Origin: DAISIK01 sp036822055 | GTDB lineage: Bacteria > Verrucomicrobiota > Verrucomicrobiia > Opitutales > Puniceicoccaceae | Length of the DNA stretch: 53,465 nt | Assembly (NCBI GenBank): GCA_036822055.1 | Contig: DAISIK010000017.1 | Location: 1-53,465, forward strand | Reading direction: 5' to 3' | Part shown: positions 1 to 9,590 of the stretch, one piece after another | Layout of the letters: the number at the start of each line of letters is the position of its first letter | How positions within the stretch are numbered: position 1 is the first letter of the stretch | Notes under the pieces: generated by a model | What the model was told of the DNA's origin: nothing | The model's input: only the letters and a program-made list of their open reading frames with translations | Database searches by the model: none | Translations under genes and position numbers: made by a program

Positions 1-350
1 CCTCGTCCATCCGGCTGAGCAAATGCACCAAGCCAGGAAATGTTAAGACCTAAATCCTGCCCCAGGCTAAGGGCTTCTCCGCAGTGGAATGATAAAGAAC
101 GTCTTCTGGTCGAGGTGTTGAAATTCCTCGCTGTTGGTGTCGACCGGAACACGCCTCAGCAAATTATTTGATGTTATCGCCTTAAAAAGATCCGAACGCT
201 CCCATCAAATATTCGGACTCTCCTTTCTCCGCTCCTCCTACGCGAAATCGAGTGACAATCATCAATCCTCCGAAAGGCCATTCGCTGGATCCTTACGGAT
301 ACCCCCCTCCCCACCTTCAAGGCATCATTCGGGATCAGAATACCCCCCGT
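1..350. other. Intergenic stretch downstream of rpoC, no gene seen
   Basis: The open frames here are short, start poorly and resemble no family I recognise; one of them runs through the rpoC terminator. I see no tRNA, no clear promoter and no repeat. Confidence 0.5.
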
Positions 351-382
351 AAAAAAGGCGGCACTCGCAATGGAATGCCGCC
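351..382 (-). terminator. Rho-independent terminator of the rpoBC operon
   Basis: Read on the minus strand, the stem GGCGGCA (382-376) pairs perfectly with TGCCGCC (363-357) around a 12-nt loop and is followed by six T residues (356-351). It lies about 45 nt after the rpoC stop codon and closes the whole ribosomal/RNA polymerase super-operon. Confidence 0.9.
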
Positions 383-425
383 TCAAACTTAGCCTCCTAT
401 CGAAATCGATTGAGTCAACCGTTGA

Positions 426-3400
426 TCAAGAGACCTTGGGCTCAGCGGTCTCGGTCAGCTCACGGGCTTCCTCATCAAAAAGACCTTCACCACCAAGGGT
501 ATCAATCTTTAGGTATCGGTACCGTGGCAGACCGGTGCCGGCCGGAATCAGGTTACCCATAATCACGTTTTCCTTGAATCCCTTGAGAGTATCCTTTTTC
601 CCAAGAGTCGCAGCGTCGGTCAGCACCCTTGTCGTTTCCTGGAAGGAAGCTGCGGAAATGAAGCTTTCTGTCTCAATCGAAGCCTTGGTGATGCCGAGCA
701 ACACTGCTTCAGCTTCGGAGGGTTGGCCCCCAGCCTCAATGATTCTCTCGTTGGCATCCATGAAGTCGAACCGATCAATCTGCTCTCCCCAGAAGAAGTC
801 TGAGTCTCCGGGATCAGTAATCCGCACCTTACGAAGCATCTGAGCAAGAATCGTCTCAATGTGCTTGTCATTGATCGTCACCCCTTGGAGGCGATAAACC
901 TTCTGAATTTCGGAAAGCAGATATTCCTGAACTGCGGTCGGCCCGAGAATGTCGAGGATCTCATGAGGATCAGCTGCCCCCTCGGTCAAGTGCTGCCCTT
1001 TTTGGACGTAATCACCTACTTGAACGATGAGGTGCTTCCCGTGAGGGATGAGATGCTCCTCAGTATCCTCATCATCCTTGGAGATGCCCACCCGCTCAAC
1101 TTCTTCCGGGCTGAGTCGGGTGATGTAGACCCGCTTCTTGCCACGAATGGTGCCGCCAAGAACTACCCGACCATCGATTTTGGCCATCTCGGCCGCTTCC
1201 TTTGGCTTCCTTGCTTCGAAGAGCTCGGCAATCCGGGGGAGACCACCGGTGATGTCCTGGGTTTTGGAAGCCTGCCGTGGAGTCTTGGCAATCCATCCAC
1301 CCCTCGCCACTTCGTCTCCCTCTTCCACGACAATCTGCGCTCCAACCGGAATTGAGTAATGGGCCAACTCTTTGCCTTTGGCGTCAAGGATGATCACAAG
1401 TGGATTCAGATCATCCTTGTGGTCTATCACCACACTGGTGATCCCCTTGGTCTCGGCATCCTGTTCACGTTTGACCGTTACCCCCGGAATCATGTCGTGA
1501 AACTTAACGGTCCCTTCTTTTTCAGAGAGAATCGGAACGCTGTGAGGGTCCCAAGCCGCCAGAATCTGGCTCTTTTCAACCATCATCCCATCGCCAACCG
1601 GCAGAATGGAGCCGACAGGAATGCGGTAGTTTTCAATTTCCCGGTCTTCTTCATCGCGAAGCGAAATGGATCCAGTTTTGTTCAGAACCACAATTGCCCC
1701 TTCGGCCGTCTCAACCTTGCGGAGATCGTCCGAAAAAACAATCCGGCCTGCCCTGCGCACCCGAATCTGAGGATCCTTGAGGACTTGGCTGGCGATACCA
1801 CCGATGTGGAACGTCCGCATGGTAAGCTGGGTTCCCGGTTCCCCAATCGACTGGGCAGCGATAATCCCGACTGCTGTGCCGATCGCCACCATCGAGTTGG
1901 TGGCCGGATTGATGCCATACTCCAAAGCGGTCACCCCGTTTCGTTGGCGCGTGGTCAATGGAGAGAGGACCTTTACCCGCTCAATTCCCAGTGCTTCGAT
2001 CTTCTTAGCCACCTCTTCAGTGATCAATTCACCGTCATGAACAATGAATTCATCGGGTTGGAGTGGATTGCGAATTGGCTCAGCAGGGCAACGACCGACG
2101 AGTCGCTCGGCCAGGGAAACGATTACCTCGTCTCCATCGGTGATTGCCTTTTTCCAAACTCCATTCCGCTCTCCATCGTCGATTACAGTGGTGATGCAGT
2201 CCATCGCCACGTCACAAAGCTTACGAGTCAGGTAGCCGGCGTCTGCTGTCTTCAAAGCGGTGTCGGCCAAACCTTTTCGTGCTCCGTGGGTCGAGATAAA
2301 GTACTCCAGAACGGTGAGTCCCTCTCTGAATGATGAGAGGATCGGCCGTTCAATAATCGCTCCAGAGGGCTTGGCCATCAATCCGCGGTTTCCGCACAAT
2401 TGACGGACCTGGGCCTTATTTCCCCGGGCCCCGGAACTCATCATGACGAAGATTGGATTAACGTTCTCTTCGACCGAACTTTCCTCCAGCACGCGGTAAA
2501 CCGAGCCAGCGATATCGTCCGTCAGCTTCGACCAAATGGCCACAATCTTGTTGTAGCGCTCTCCCTGGGTGAGTTGTCCACGCCGGTACTGCGCCTCCAC
2601 CGCATCGATCTGCTTGCGGCAGTCTGCGATTTGCTTCGGCTTTTCCCTCGGAATGATCATGTCTTCAACGCCCATCGAGATGGCGCCTCGAGTGGCCGAC
2701 TTGAATCCAAAACGCTTGAGAGAATCGAGCGCTGTGATGGTAGCCTCTTTTCCAGAGATTTCGTAGGTTTGGAGAATCAAATCTCCCAATTTGCCCTTGG
2801 TCGCCACCGAATTGAAGAATCCGATCTCGGAAGGCCAAATCGTGTTGAACATGATTCGCCCGATAGTGGTGCGAAGGACTTTTTTGTTTGAAGTTCCGAA
2901 GGGAGTCTTCTTGCCGAAGTCAGGATTCTTGAAATCCACCCAATCGTGCGAATGGATCGCCCCATCGGCCTCCGCCATTAACGCCTCTTCCGCACTGGCC
3001 AGAAGCGGTACCCGTTTCCCTTCGGGAACGACCTTCTTCGGTTCAATGGTCATGTAGTAGGACCCGAGCACGATGTCTTGCGACGGGGTCATGATCGGCT
3101 TGCCACTCGAAGGCGAGAAGATGTTGTGAGTAGCCATCATCAGCAGCTTGGCTTCCATCACCGCCTCCAGGGAAAGCGGAACATGGACCGCCATCTGGTC
3201 TCCATCAAAGTCTGCATTGTAAGCAGTGCAGACCAACGGGTGGAGGCGAATGGCCTCCCCTTCAATCAAGACTGGCTCGAAAGCTTGAATCGAGAGGCGG
3301 TGTAGCGTTGGGGCCCGGTTGAGGAGGACCGGATGGCCCTTGGTCACCTCTTCCAGAATGTCCCAAACTTCAGGGGAGCGCTTCTCGATCATCTTTCGCG

Positions 3401-4595
3401 CACCTCGCACGGTGTGCACAAAGCCGAGCTCCTTCAGGCGGCGTATGATAAAAGGCTCAAAGAGCACCAGGGCCATCTTCTTAGGCAAACCGCATTGATT
3501 GAGGTTCAGGTCAGGACCGATGACGATCACCGAGCGCCCGGAATAATCGACCCGCTTTCCGAGCAAATTTTGACGGAAGCGACCCTGCTTCCCCTTGAGC
3601 ATATCGCTGAGAGACTTGAGCGGGCGGTTGCCTGCTCCGGTCACTGGGCGGCCGTGTCGTCCGTTGTCAAAGAGGGCGTCGACAGCTTCCTGCAGCATCC
3701 GCTTCTCGTTGTTGATGATCACGTCTGGCGTTTTCAGAAGGAGCAAGTTCCGCAAGCGGTTATTCCGGTTGATCACCCTACGGTAGAGGTCGTTGAGGTC
3801 GGAGGTGGCAAAACGCCCGCCTTCAAGCGGTACCAGAGGTCGAAGATCCGGCGGGATGACCGGGACGGTTTCCAGCACCAACCACTCTGGCTTGGAGCCA
3901 CTTGAGATGAAGCCCTGGATGACCTTAAGGCGCTTGGAAAGCTTCTTTTTGATCTGCTTCGAGCGCGTGGCGTGCATCTGCTCCTGAAGCTCTTCAACCA
4001 GTGGATCAAGCTCAAGATCGGCGAGGCAATCGCGCAGGGCCTCGGCCCCCATCTTCGCGACGAAGGCGTCTTCCCCATACTCGTCCTGAGCCTGGAGATA
4101 ATCCTGCTCGGTCAGCAACTGGCGAGGTTCCAGAGGAGTTCTCCCCGGATCGGTGACCAAATAGTTCTCATAGTAGATTACCCGCTCGAGGTTTCTCGCC
4201 GTCATATCAAGGAGCAAACCAAGCCGACTCGGCATGCTCTTGAGAAACCAGATGTGGGAGACCGGGACAGCCAGTTCAATCTGGCCCATACGCTCACGGC
4301 GGACTCGGGAAACGGTTACCTCGACGTTGCAACGCTCACAGACTTGGCCCTTGAACTTGATTCCTTTGTACTTGCCGCAGGCGCACTCGTAGTCGCGCAC
4401 CGGTCCAAAGATCTTCTGGCAGAAAAGACCACCTGGCTCTGGCTTGAAGGTGCGGTAGTTGATTGTCTCAGGGTTCTTAACCTCCCCGCTGCTCCACTTG
4501 CGGATGGTGTCCGGTGAAGCAACCGTGATGCTGACGCGGTTAAAGGACTCTTCCTGGTCTCCGGCCAGGACCTCTTGAATTTCTTCTGTACTCAT
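426..4595 (-). CDS. rpoC: DNA-directed RNA polymerase subunit beta'
   Basis: Largest catalytic subunit of RNA polymerase, 1389 residues, a normal length. The N-terminal zinc ribbon is intact (C71, C73, C86, C89). The catalytic loop NADFDGDQ is at 460-467, with D462, D464 and D466 as the magnesium ligands. The trigger-loop region contains AAQSIGEPGTQLTMRTFH near 913-930. The second zinc site of bacterial beta' (four cysteines; C814, C888, C895 and C898 in E. coli) is absent: the aligned residues are G808, T882, T889 and E892. The gene starts 21 nt after the rpoB stop and has a strong Shine-Dalgarno GGAGGAG about 9 nt before its ATG, unlike rpoB. A terminator follows directly. Confidence 0.99.
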   Translation of the reverse strand: MSTEEIQEVLAGDQEESFNRVSITVASPDTIRKWSSGEVKNPETINYRTFKPEPGGLFCQKIFGPVRDYECACGKYKGIKFKGQVCERCNVEVTVSRVRRERMGQIELAVPVSHIWFLKSMPSRLGLLLDMTARNLERVIYYENYLVTDPGRTPLEPRQLLTEQDYLQAQDEYGEDAFVAKMGAEALRDCLADLELDPLVEELQEQMHATRSKQIKKKLSKRLKVIQGFISSGSKPEWLVLETVPVIPPDLRPLVPLEGGRFATSDLNDLYRRVINRNNRLRNLLLLKTPDVIINNEKRMLQEAVDALFDNGRHGRPVTGAGNRPLKSLSDMLKGKQGRFRQNLLGKRVDYSGRSVIVIGPDLNLNQCGLPKKMALVLFEPFIIRRLKELGFVHTVRGARKMIEKRSPEVWDILEEVTKGHPVLLNRAPTLHRLSIQAFEPVLIEGEAIRLHPLVCTAYNADFDGDQMAVHVPLSLEAVMEAKLLMMATHNIFSPSSGKPIMTPSQDIVLGSYYMTIEPKKVVPEGKRVPLLASAEEALMAEADGAIHSHDWVDFKNPDFGKKTPFGTSNKKVLRTTIGRIMFNTIWPSEIGFFNSVATKGKLGDLILQTYEISGKEATITALDSLKRFGFKSATRGAISMGVEDMIIPREKPKQIADCRKQIDAVEAQYRRGQLTQGERYNKIVAIWSKLTDDIAGSVYRVLEESSVEENVNPIFVMMSSGARGNKAQVRQLCGNRGLMAKPSGAIIERPILSSFREGLTVLEYFISTHGARKGLADTALKTADAGYLTRKLCDVAMDCITTVIDDGERNGVWKKAITDGDEVIVSLAERLVGRCPAEPIRNPLQPDEFIVHDGELITEEVAKKIEALGIERVKVLSPLTTRQRNGVTALEYGINPATNSMVAIGTAVGIIAAQSIGEPGTQLTMRTFHIGGIASQVLKDPQIRVRRAGRIVFSDDLRKVETAEGAIVVLNKTGSISLRDEEDREIENYRIPVGSILPVGDGMMVEKSQILAAWDPHSVPILSEKEGTVKFHDMIPGVTVKREQDAETKGITSVVIDHKDDLNPLVIILDAKGKELAHYSIPVGAQIVVEEGDEVARGGWIAKTPRQASKTQDITGGLPRIAELFEARKPKEAAEMAKIDGRVVLGGTIRGKKRVYITRLSPEEVERVGISKDDEDTEEHLIPHGKHLIVQVGDYVQKGQHLTEGAADPHEILDILGPTAVQEYLLSEIQKVYRLQGVTINDKHIETILAQMLRKVRITDPGDSDFFWGEQIDRFDFMDANERIIEAGGQPSEAEAVLLGITKASIETESFISAASFQETTRVLTDAATLGKKDTLKGFKENVIMGNLIPAGTGLPRYRYLKIDTLGGEGLFDEEARELTETAEPKVS

Positions 4596-4616
4596 TTTGG
4601 ATTCTCCTCCGACGGA

Positions 4617-7600
4617 TTATAGCGAGAGCCTCTCTTTGTCTCGACGGATGTCGAGGCAGAGAGACTGGATTTCTTTCATCAATACATTGAATGACTGCGG
4701 TGTTCCGGCGGTCAGGCTCCGGTCACCTTTAACGAGGGATTCATAGATTTTCGTCCGTCCCTGCACATCGTCCGATTTCACGGTCAGGAGCTCCTGCAGC
4801 GTGTAGGCGGCACCGTAGGCCTCGAGAGCCCAAACCTCCATTTCCCCAAACCGCTGTCCCCCGTATTGAGCCTTTCCTCCGAGAGGCTGCTGGGTGATCA
4901 AGCTGTAGGGACCAACCGCCCGGGCGTGGATCTTCTCCACCACGAGGTGATTCAGTTTAAGCATGTAGATGTAGCCCACGACCGTCTTCTGGTCGAAACG
5001 TTCCCCGGTCAACCCATCGGTCAGGTATTCTTTACCCGACTGGGGCAAGCCCGCTGCAGCGAGGTAGTTCTTGATTTCCTTCTCCGGGATTCCGTCAAAG
5101 ACGGGCGTCGCCACCTTGATGCCAAGCTTCTTGCAAGCCCAGCCTAAGTGAGTCTCCAGCACCTGACCAACATTCATTCGGCTCGGTACCCCGAGTGGAT
5201 TCAAACAAATCTCGACCGGCGTGCCATCAGGAAGGAAGGGCATATCCTCCTCCGGAACAATCTTTGCCACCACGCCTTTGTTTCCATGGCGCCCAGCCAT
5301 CTTGTCACCAACCTGGATCTTGCGCTTCTTGGCGATGTAGACCTTGACACTTTTGATCACGCCTTGGTCGATGTCTTCCCCCTGCTCGACTGCCTTCACC
5401 TTGCGCTCGCGGTCATACTCAAGCTCATCGAACTTCGATTGGAACGACTTTACGATCTCCATGATCTTGATCCGAACCGGGCTCGGATCGATTTCGATAT
5501 GCCTGGAAACCGAGGCCAGGCGACGCAGCAAGGTTTTGGTAATCTTGCGATTGGCCGGGATGATGACGTCGCCGGATGAACCATCCTTGACATCCAGAGG
5601 AATTTTTTCCCCGAGGAGAATGTTCGAAAGGGCCTCTGTAAGTTCCTCCCTCAAGCGATCGCCGAGGTTACGAATTTCCTCGTTGATCTTTTTGATCTGG
5701 CGCCGCCGTTCCGATGAGGAAAGCTTCTCCGAGTCGCCCTCCACCCGGCTTGAAATCTTGACATCCATGACGATTCCCGTGGTACCCGAGGGAACCGTTA
5801 AGGAAGAATCCTTCACATCGGCAGCTTTTTCGCCGAAGATCGCACGCAACAATTTTTCTTCCGGTGCCAATTCGGTCTCACTCTTCGGGGTAATTTTACC
5901 CACCAGGATGTCTCCCGTCTTGACCTCAGCACCAATCCGGATCACCCCATTATGGTCCAGATTTTTGAGCGCCTCTTCACCCACGTTGGGAATGTCGTAG
6001 GTTATCTCCTCGGAACCCAGCTTGGTGTCCCGGGCCACGCACTCAAAATCCTCAATGTGGATTGATGTATAGATGTCGTCCTTGATCATCTTCTCACTCA
6101 AAAGAATGGCGTCTTCGAAGTTGTAGCCATTCCACGGCATGAAGGCGACCAGGACGTTGCGCCCGATAGCGATTTCGCCGTTGTCGGAAGCTGCACCGTC
6201 GGCGAGCAAATCTCCCTCCTTAACGGCGTCACCCTTGCGCACCAATGGGCGCTGGTTGAAGCAGGTTCCGGCGTTTGAGCGAAGAAACTTTCTCAACTCG
6301 TAGACGTAAATTCCCTTGGAGGGGTCGTGGCGCGGTATCTTGCCTCCCTTGGCCCCGAGATCTCCATCCGGGGTCACTACAATCCGACAGGCGTCGACCA
6401 TTGCGACGACTCCGGGTCCAGACGCGATCACCACGGTCTTGGAATCCCGTGCCACACGCCCTTCGATGCCGGTCCCCACAAAGGGTGCCTCGGTCTTCAG
6501 CAGAGGAACTCCCTGGCGCTGCATGTTTGAACCCATCAGCGCTCGGTTGGCGTCGTCGTGCTCCAAAAAGGGAATCATTCCAGCGGCCACGGAAACAACC
6601 TGCTTTGGAGAAACGTCCATGAAATCAATGCGATCCGGCTCCAGTTTTGGATCGATCTCAAGAATCTGGTCCCGGTAGCGGCAGGTAATTTTCCCAACCA
6701 GGCGTCCCTCGGAATCCAACTCGGAATTGGCCTGGGCAATCACATGTGGCTCTTCTTGATCCGCGTTGAGGTAAACAACCTCGTCGAGAACCACCCCGTT
6801 GCGCACTACTCGGTAGGGAGTTTCAATGAAGCCAAATTCATTGATGTGCGAGTAAATCGAGAGGGAGTTGATCAGGCCAATGTTTGGCCCTTCTGGCGTC
6901 TCAATTGGGCAGATTCGCCCGTAGTGAGAAGGATGCACGTCTCGCACTTCGAAGCCCGCCCGTTCCCGGTTAAGTCCGCCTGGCCCAAGCGCCGAGAGGC
7001 GCCGTTTGTGAGTCAACTCAGCCAACGGATTGATTTGATCCATAAACTGGCTCAGCTGCGACCTTGCGAAGAAATCTCGAATCACCGTGCTCAGAGCTTT
7101 TGGGTTGATCAGTTTTTGCGGGGTGATCGAGTCCACGCTCTGGTCGAGCAGCGTCATCCGCTCCCGGACCAAACGCTCAGTCCGCGCCAAACCAAGGCGG
7201 CATTGATTTGCCAACAGCTCGCCCACGGTTCTAACCCGGCGGCTGCCAAGGTGATCAATGTCGTCAATTAAACCGTCCCCGTTGCGGAGGCGGATGAGGT
7301 ATTTTGTTGCCTCAACGATATCCTCCTCGGTCAGGGTCCGCACCTCGAGATCGGTTTTGAGATTAAGCTTTTGGTTTAGCTTGTATCGACCGACTCGACC
7401 GAGGTCATAGCGCTTGGGGTCCTGAAGCACTCGCTTGAGCAAGGCCCTTGCGCTGGAAACCGTGGCGGGTTCGCCCGGTCGCAACTTCCGATAAATATCT
7501 TTCAGGGCATCCTCTTCGTTGCGGGTCGCGTCCTTCTTCAAGCAACGCACAATGATTCCATCATCGACCGACGTATCAATCACCGGTACGCTCTCGATGC

Positions 7601-8396
7601 CCGCCTTTTCGATTGAACGAATCGTCGTCTTGGAAAGCGGTTCAAAAGACCGCGCCAGAACAACGCCACGCTCGGCATCAACGACGTCCTCGACCAAGGC
7701 GTAGTTGGAGATGTTCTCCGCTGCCAGCGCATCGGTCACCTTAAGGTCGGACATGGTGTAGAAGAAATTAAGGATTTCTCCGTCCGAACCGTAGCCCATG
7801 GCCCTCAAGAGGGTGGTGATGAGGAACTTCCGACGTCTCCGGCGCCTATCCAGATAAACGTAGAGGAGATCGTTCTGATCAAATTGGACCTCGACCCAAG
7901 TTCCCCGGTCCGGGATCACCCGGAAGGAGTGCAGGGTTTTGCCACTCGGGGGAGTGGTAGCCTCAAAACAAAGCCCGGGAGAGCGGTGAAGTTGACTGAC
8001 GATTACCCGCTCCGCTCCGTTGATGATAAAACTGCCATTCGAGGTCATCATCGGGAGCTCACCCATGTAAATTTCCTCATCCTTGATCTGATCCTCCTCC
8101 CGAAGGCGCAGCTTGACATACAAACCGACGCTGTAGGTTACCCCCTCGCGGATCGCTTCAATCTCCGATCCCTTGGGATCCGTCAAACGGTAGCTGACGT
8201 ACTCCAGATTGCAGCGACCATCGTAACTTTCGATCGGAAAAATCTCCCTGAAGACAGCCTCGAGGCCTACATTAGCACGCTGGGCCGCAGGCGTTTCCCG
8301 CTGCATGAACTCCCGAACTGAATCCATCTGGTTCTGGATCAAGTTTGGCGGGTCGATGATTTCTTTGAGGCTACCGAAGTTTTGACGAATGGACAT
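4617..8396 (-). CDS. rpoB: DNA-directed RNA polymerase subunit beta
   Basis: Second catalytic subunit of RNA polymerase, 1259 residues. The rifampicin-pocket segment SQLSQFMDQINPLAE is at 446-460, followed by THKRRLSALGPGGL. The highly conserved GDKMAGRHGNKGVV lies in the C-terminal third and the typical LTVKSDDVQGR near the end. Position 455 is Ile where E. coli has Asn518; the other pocket residues I checked (Q513, D516, H526 and S531 equivalents) are unchanged. The ATG has no Shine-Dalgarno; a hairpin lies in the 124-nt leader between rplL and rpoB, which suggests that polymerase synthesis is tuned separately from the ribosomal genes upstream. Confidence 0.99.
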   Translation of the reverse strand: MSIRQNFGSLKEIIDPPNLIQNQMDSVREFMQRETPAAQRANVGLEAVFREIFPIESYDGRCNLEYVSYRLTDPKGSEIEAIREGVTYSVGLYVKLRLREEDQIKDEEIYMGELPMMTSNGSFIINGAERVIVSQLHRSPGLCFEATTPPSGKTLHSFRVIPDRGTWVEVQFDQNDLLYVYLDRRRRRRKFLITTLLRAMGYGSDGEILNFFYTMSDLKVTDALAAENISNYALVEDVVDAERGVVLARSFEPLSKTTIRSIEKAGIESVPVIDTSVDDGIIVRCLKKDATRNEEDALKDIYRKLRPGEPATVSSARALLKRVLQDPKRYDLGRVGRYKLNQKLNLKTDLEVRTLTEEDIVEATKYLIRLRNGDGLIDDIDHLGSRRVRTVGELLANQCRLGLARTERLVRERMTLLDQSVDSITPQKLINPKALSTVIRDFFARSQLSQFMDQINPLAELTHKRRLSALGPGGLNRERAGFEVRDVHPSHYGRICPIETPEGPNIGLINSLSIYSHINEFGFIETPYRVVRNGVVLDEVVYLNADQEEPHVIAQANSELDSEGRLVGKITCRYRDQILEIDPKLEPDRIDFMDVSPKQVVSVAAGMIPFLEHDDANRALMGSNMQRQGVPLLKTEAPFVGTGIEGRVARDSKTVVIASGPGVVAMVDACRIVVTPDGDLGAKGGKIPRHDPSKGIYVYELRKFLRSNAGTCFNQRPLVRKGDAVKEGDLLADGAASDNGEIAIGRNVLVAFMPWNGYNFEDAILLSEKMIKDDIYTSIHIEDFECVARDTKLGSEEITYDIPNVGEEALKNLDHNGVIRIGAEVKTGDILVGKITPKSETELAPEEKLLRAIFGEKAADVKDSSLTVPSGTTGIVMDVKISSRVEGDSEKLSSSERRRQIKKINEEIRNLGDRLREELTEALSNILLGEKIPLDVKDGSSGDVIIPANRKITKTLLRRLASVSRHIEIDPSPVRIKIMEIVKSFQSKFDELEYDRERKVKAVEQGEDIDQGVIKSVKVYIAKKRKIQVGDKMAGRHGNKGVVAKIVPEEDMPFLPDGTPVEICLNPLGVPSRMNVGQVLETHLGWACKKLGIKVATPVFDGIPEKEIKNYLAAAGLPQSGKEYLTDGLTGERFDQKTVVGYIYMLKLNHLVVEKIHARAVGPYSLITQQPLGGKAQYGGQRFGEMEVWALEAYGAAYTLQELLTVKSDDVQGRTKIYESLVKGDRSLTAGTPQSFNVLMKEIQSLCLDIRRDKERLSL

Positions 8397-8433
8397 AGCG
8401 AGGAGACTTTTTATAAAAGGTTTTCAATAAACA

Positions 8434-8472
8434 GAAAAAGCCAAGCACCCCGGAACCCTTTCCGGGTTCCGG
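8434..8472 (-). promoter_or_regulatory. Hairpin between rplL and rpoB, probable attenuator
   Basis: On the minus strand CCGGAACCC (8472-8464) pairs over 9 bp with GGGTTCCGG (8458-8450) around a 5-nt loop. After about 10 nt comes a run of five T (8439-8435). The T run is not directly against the stem, so this resembles a partial terminator or processing site rather than a full stop. In E. coli the same gap holds an attenuator and an RNase III site that set the ratio of ribosomal protein to polymerase mRNA; a similar role here is inferred from position. Confidence 0.6.
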
Positions 8473-8520
8473 CATGCTCGACTGAAGAATGGAAATAGTG
8501 ACTTTGGATACTTCGTAGGC

Positions 8521-8907
8521 TTATTTCAGTTCAACCTTGGCACCAGCTGCTTCAAGTTTCTTCTTGATGTCTTCAGCATCGTCCTTGGTTGTGGCTTCCT
8601 TGATGGGCTTTGGCGCGCCCTCAACGAGGTCCTTGGCTTCCTTCAGTCCGAGACCGGTGATCCCCCGGACCTCCTTAATGACTGCAATCTTGTTGCCGCC
8701 AAAGTCGGTCAGAATGACGTCAAACTCAGTCTTTTCTTCGACAGCCTCTGCAGCTTCACCACCAGCAGGAGCCGCCGCAGCGACAGCAACTGGAGCTGCA
8801 GCTGAGACCCCCCATTTTTCTTCGAGGTCTTTGACAAGACCTGCAATTTCAAGAACTGACTGGCCGGACAGCCACTCGATGACATCTGATTTGGTTATTT
8901 CGCTCAT
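8521..8907 (-). CDS. rplL: 50S ribosomal protein L7/L12
   Basis: Stalk protein of the large subunit that recruits and stimulates translational GTPases, 128 residues. The N-terminal dimerisation helices are followed by an Ala-rich hinge (about residues 35-52) and the factor-binding domain, with EVRGITGLGLKEAKDLVEG as the family hallmark. A modest Shine-Dalgarno (AAGGA) precedes the ATG. It follows rplJ after 146 nt, a gap that can fold (see the separate entry), which fits the need to make more L12 than L10. Confidence 0.98.
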   Translation of the reverse strand: MSEITKSDVIEWLSGQSVLEIAGLVKDLEEKWGVSAAAPVAVAAAAPAGGEAAEAVEEKTEFDVILTDFGGNKIAVIKEVRGITGLGLKEAKDLVEGAPKPIKEATTKDDAEDIKKKLEAAGAKVELK

Positions 8908-8977
8908 TGTGTTTCCTTGATGAACAGGCCCCGCTTAAGCGGAAGTTTAAGGAGTGACCTCCCCTGAACGGTTCGTT

Positions 8978-9027
8978 GGATACGTATTCGTATGTTTTTG
9001 TGGTATCCACCCCGGAACTGCCCGGGG
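8978..9027 (-). promoter_or_regulatory. Inverted repeats between rplJ and rplL
   Basis: Two possible stems lie in the gap: GGATAC (8978-8983) with GTATCC (9003-9008), which also encloses a smaller palindrome, and CCCCGG (9010-9015) with CCGGGG (9022-9027). No T run follows, so this is not a clear terminator. A role in boosting rplL translation or processing of the transcript is possible but unproven. Confidence 0.3.
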
Positions 9028-9053
9028 CGAAAGTCTTTTCTCCCGTTGATTGC

Positions 9054-9575
9054 TTAGTTTTCGCCTCCTTCGGCACGCACCTTGGCCTGTAGAACGTTGA
9101 GGAAGTTCTGGGCTGCAGCGTTGAGGACCCTAACGGTTGAGGTAGCGGGAGTCGAGAGCAGCCCGAGGAGCTGCGCACGCAGGGCTTCGATTCCGGGGAG
9201 CTTGGAGAGGGCTTCCACCTCATCCGTCGTGATCAGCTTGCTGTCCAGAATACCCGACTTGAGTTCGACCTTCTCCTTGTCCTTGGCGAACTTGAGGAGA
9301 ATTTTGGCGACTCCCGGTGCGTCTGTTCCGCCGACTACAATGGCCGTTTGTCCAGAGAGGAAGTCGGACATATCCGGCAGTTCCCTCCGGTGGGCAGCAA
9401 CGTTCAGGATGCTGTTCTTGATAACGTGAAACTCGGCGTCGCGCTCCGCGAGGAGACCCCTTAACTGGGCAGTTTCATCAACCGTTAAGCGATTGAAGCC
9501 CGTTAGGTACAAATAATCACTTTTGGCGAGATGCGATTCAACCTCTTTGACGAGGTACTCTTTTTCTGGTCTCAT
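9054..9575 (-). CDS. rplJ: 50S ribosomal protein L10
   Basis: Base of the L12 stalk on the large subunit, 173 residues, the usual length. The N-terminus carries the family pattern MRPEKEYLVKEVESHLAKS and the conserved GLTVDE-like stretch (here FNRLTVDETAQLRGLL). The C-terminal helix that binds L12 dimers is present. It starts 15 nt after the rplA stop, so the two are translated from one message. L10 together with L12 represses its own mRNA in model bacteria; no specific binding structure could be identified here. Confidence 0.98.
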   Translation of the reverse strand: MRPEKEYLVKEVESHLAKSDYLYLTGFNRLTVDETAQLRGLLAERDAEFHVIKNSILNVAAHRRELPDMSDFLSGQTAIVVGGTDAPGVAKILLKFAKDKEKVELKSGILDSKLITTDEVEALSKLPGIEALRAQLLGLLSTPATSTVRVLNAAAQNFLNVLQAKVRAEGGEN

Positions 9576-9590
9576 TGAAGGTAACTTTCC

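Noticed and set aside
1359..2333. Long plus-strand open frame (324 codons) opposite rpoC
   Set aside because: It is a shadow of rpoC: no family resemblance, and rpoC is unquestionable on the other strand.
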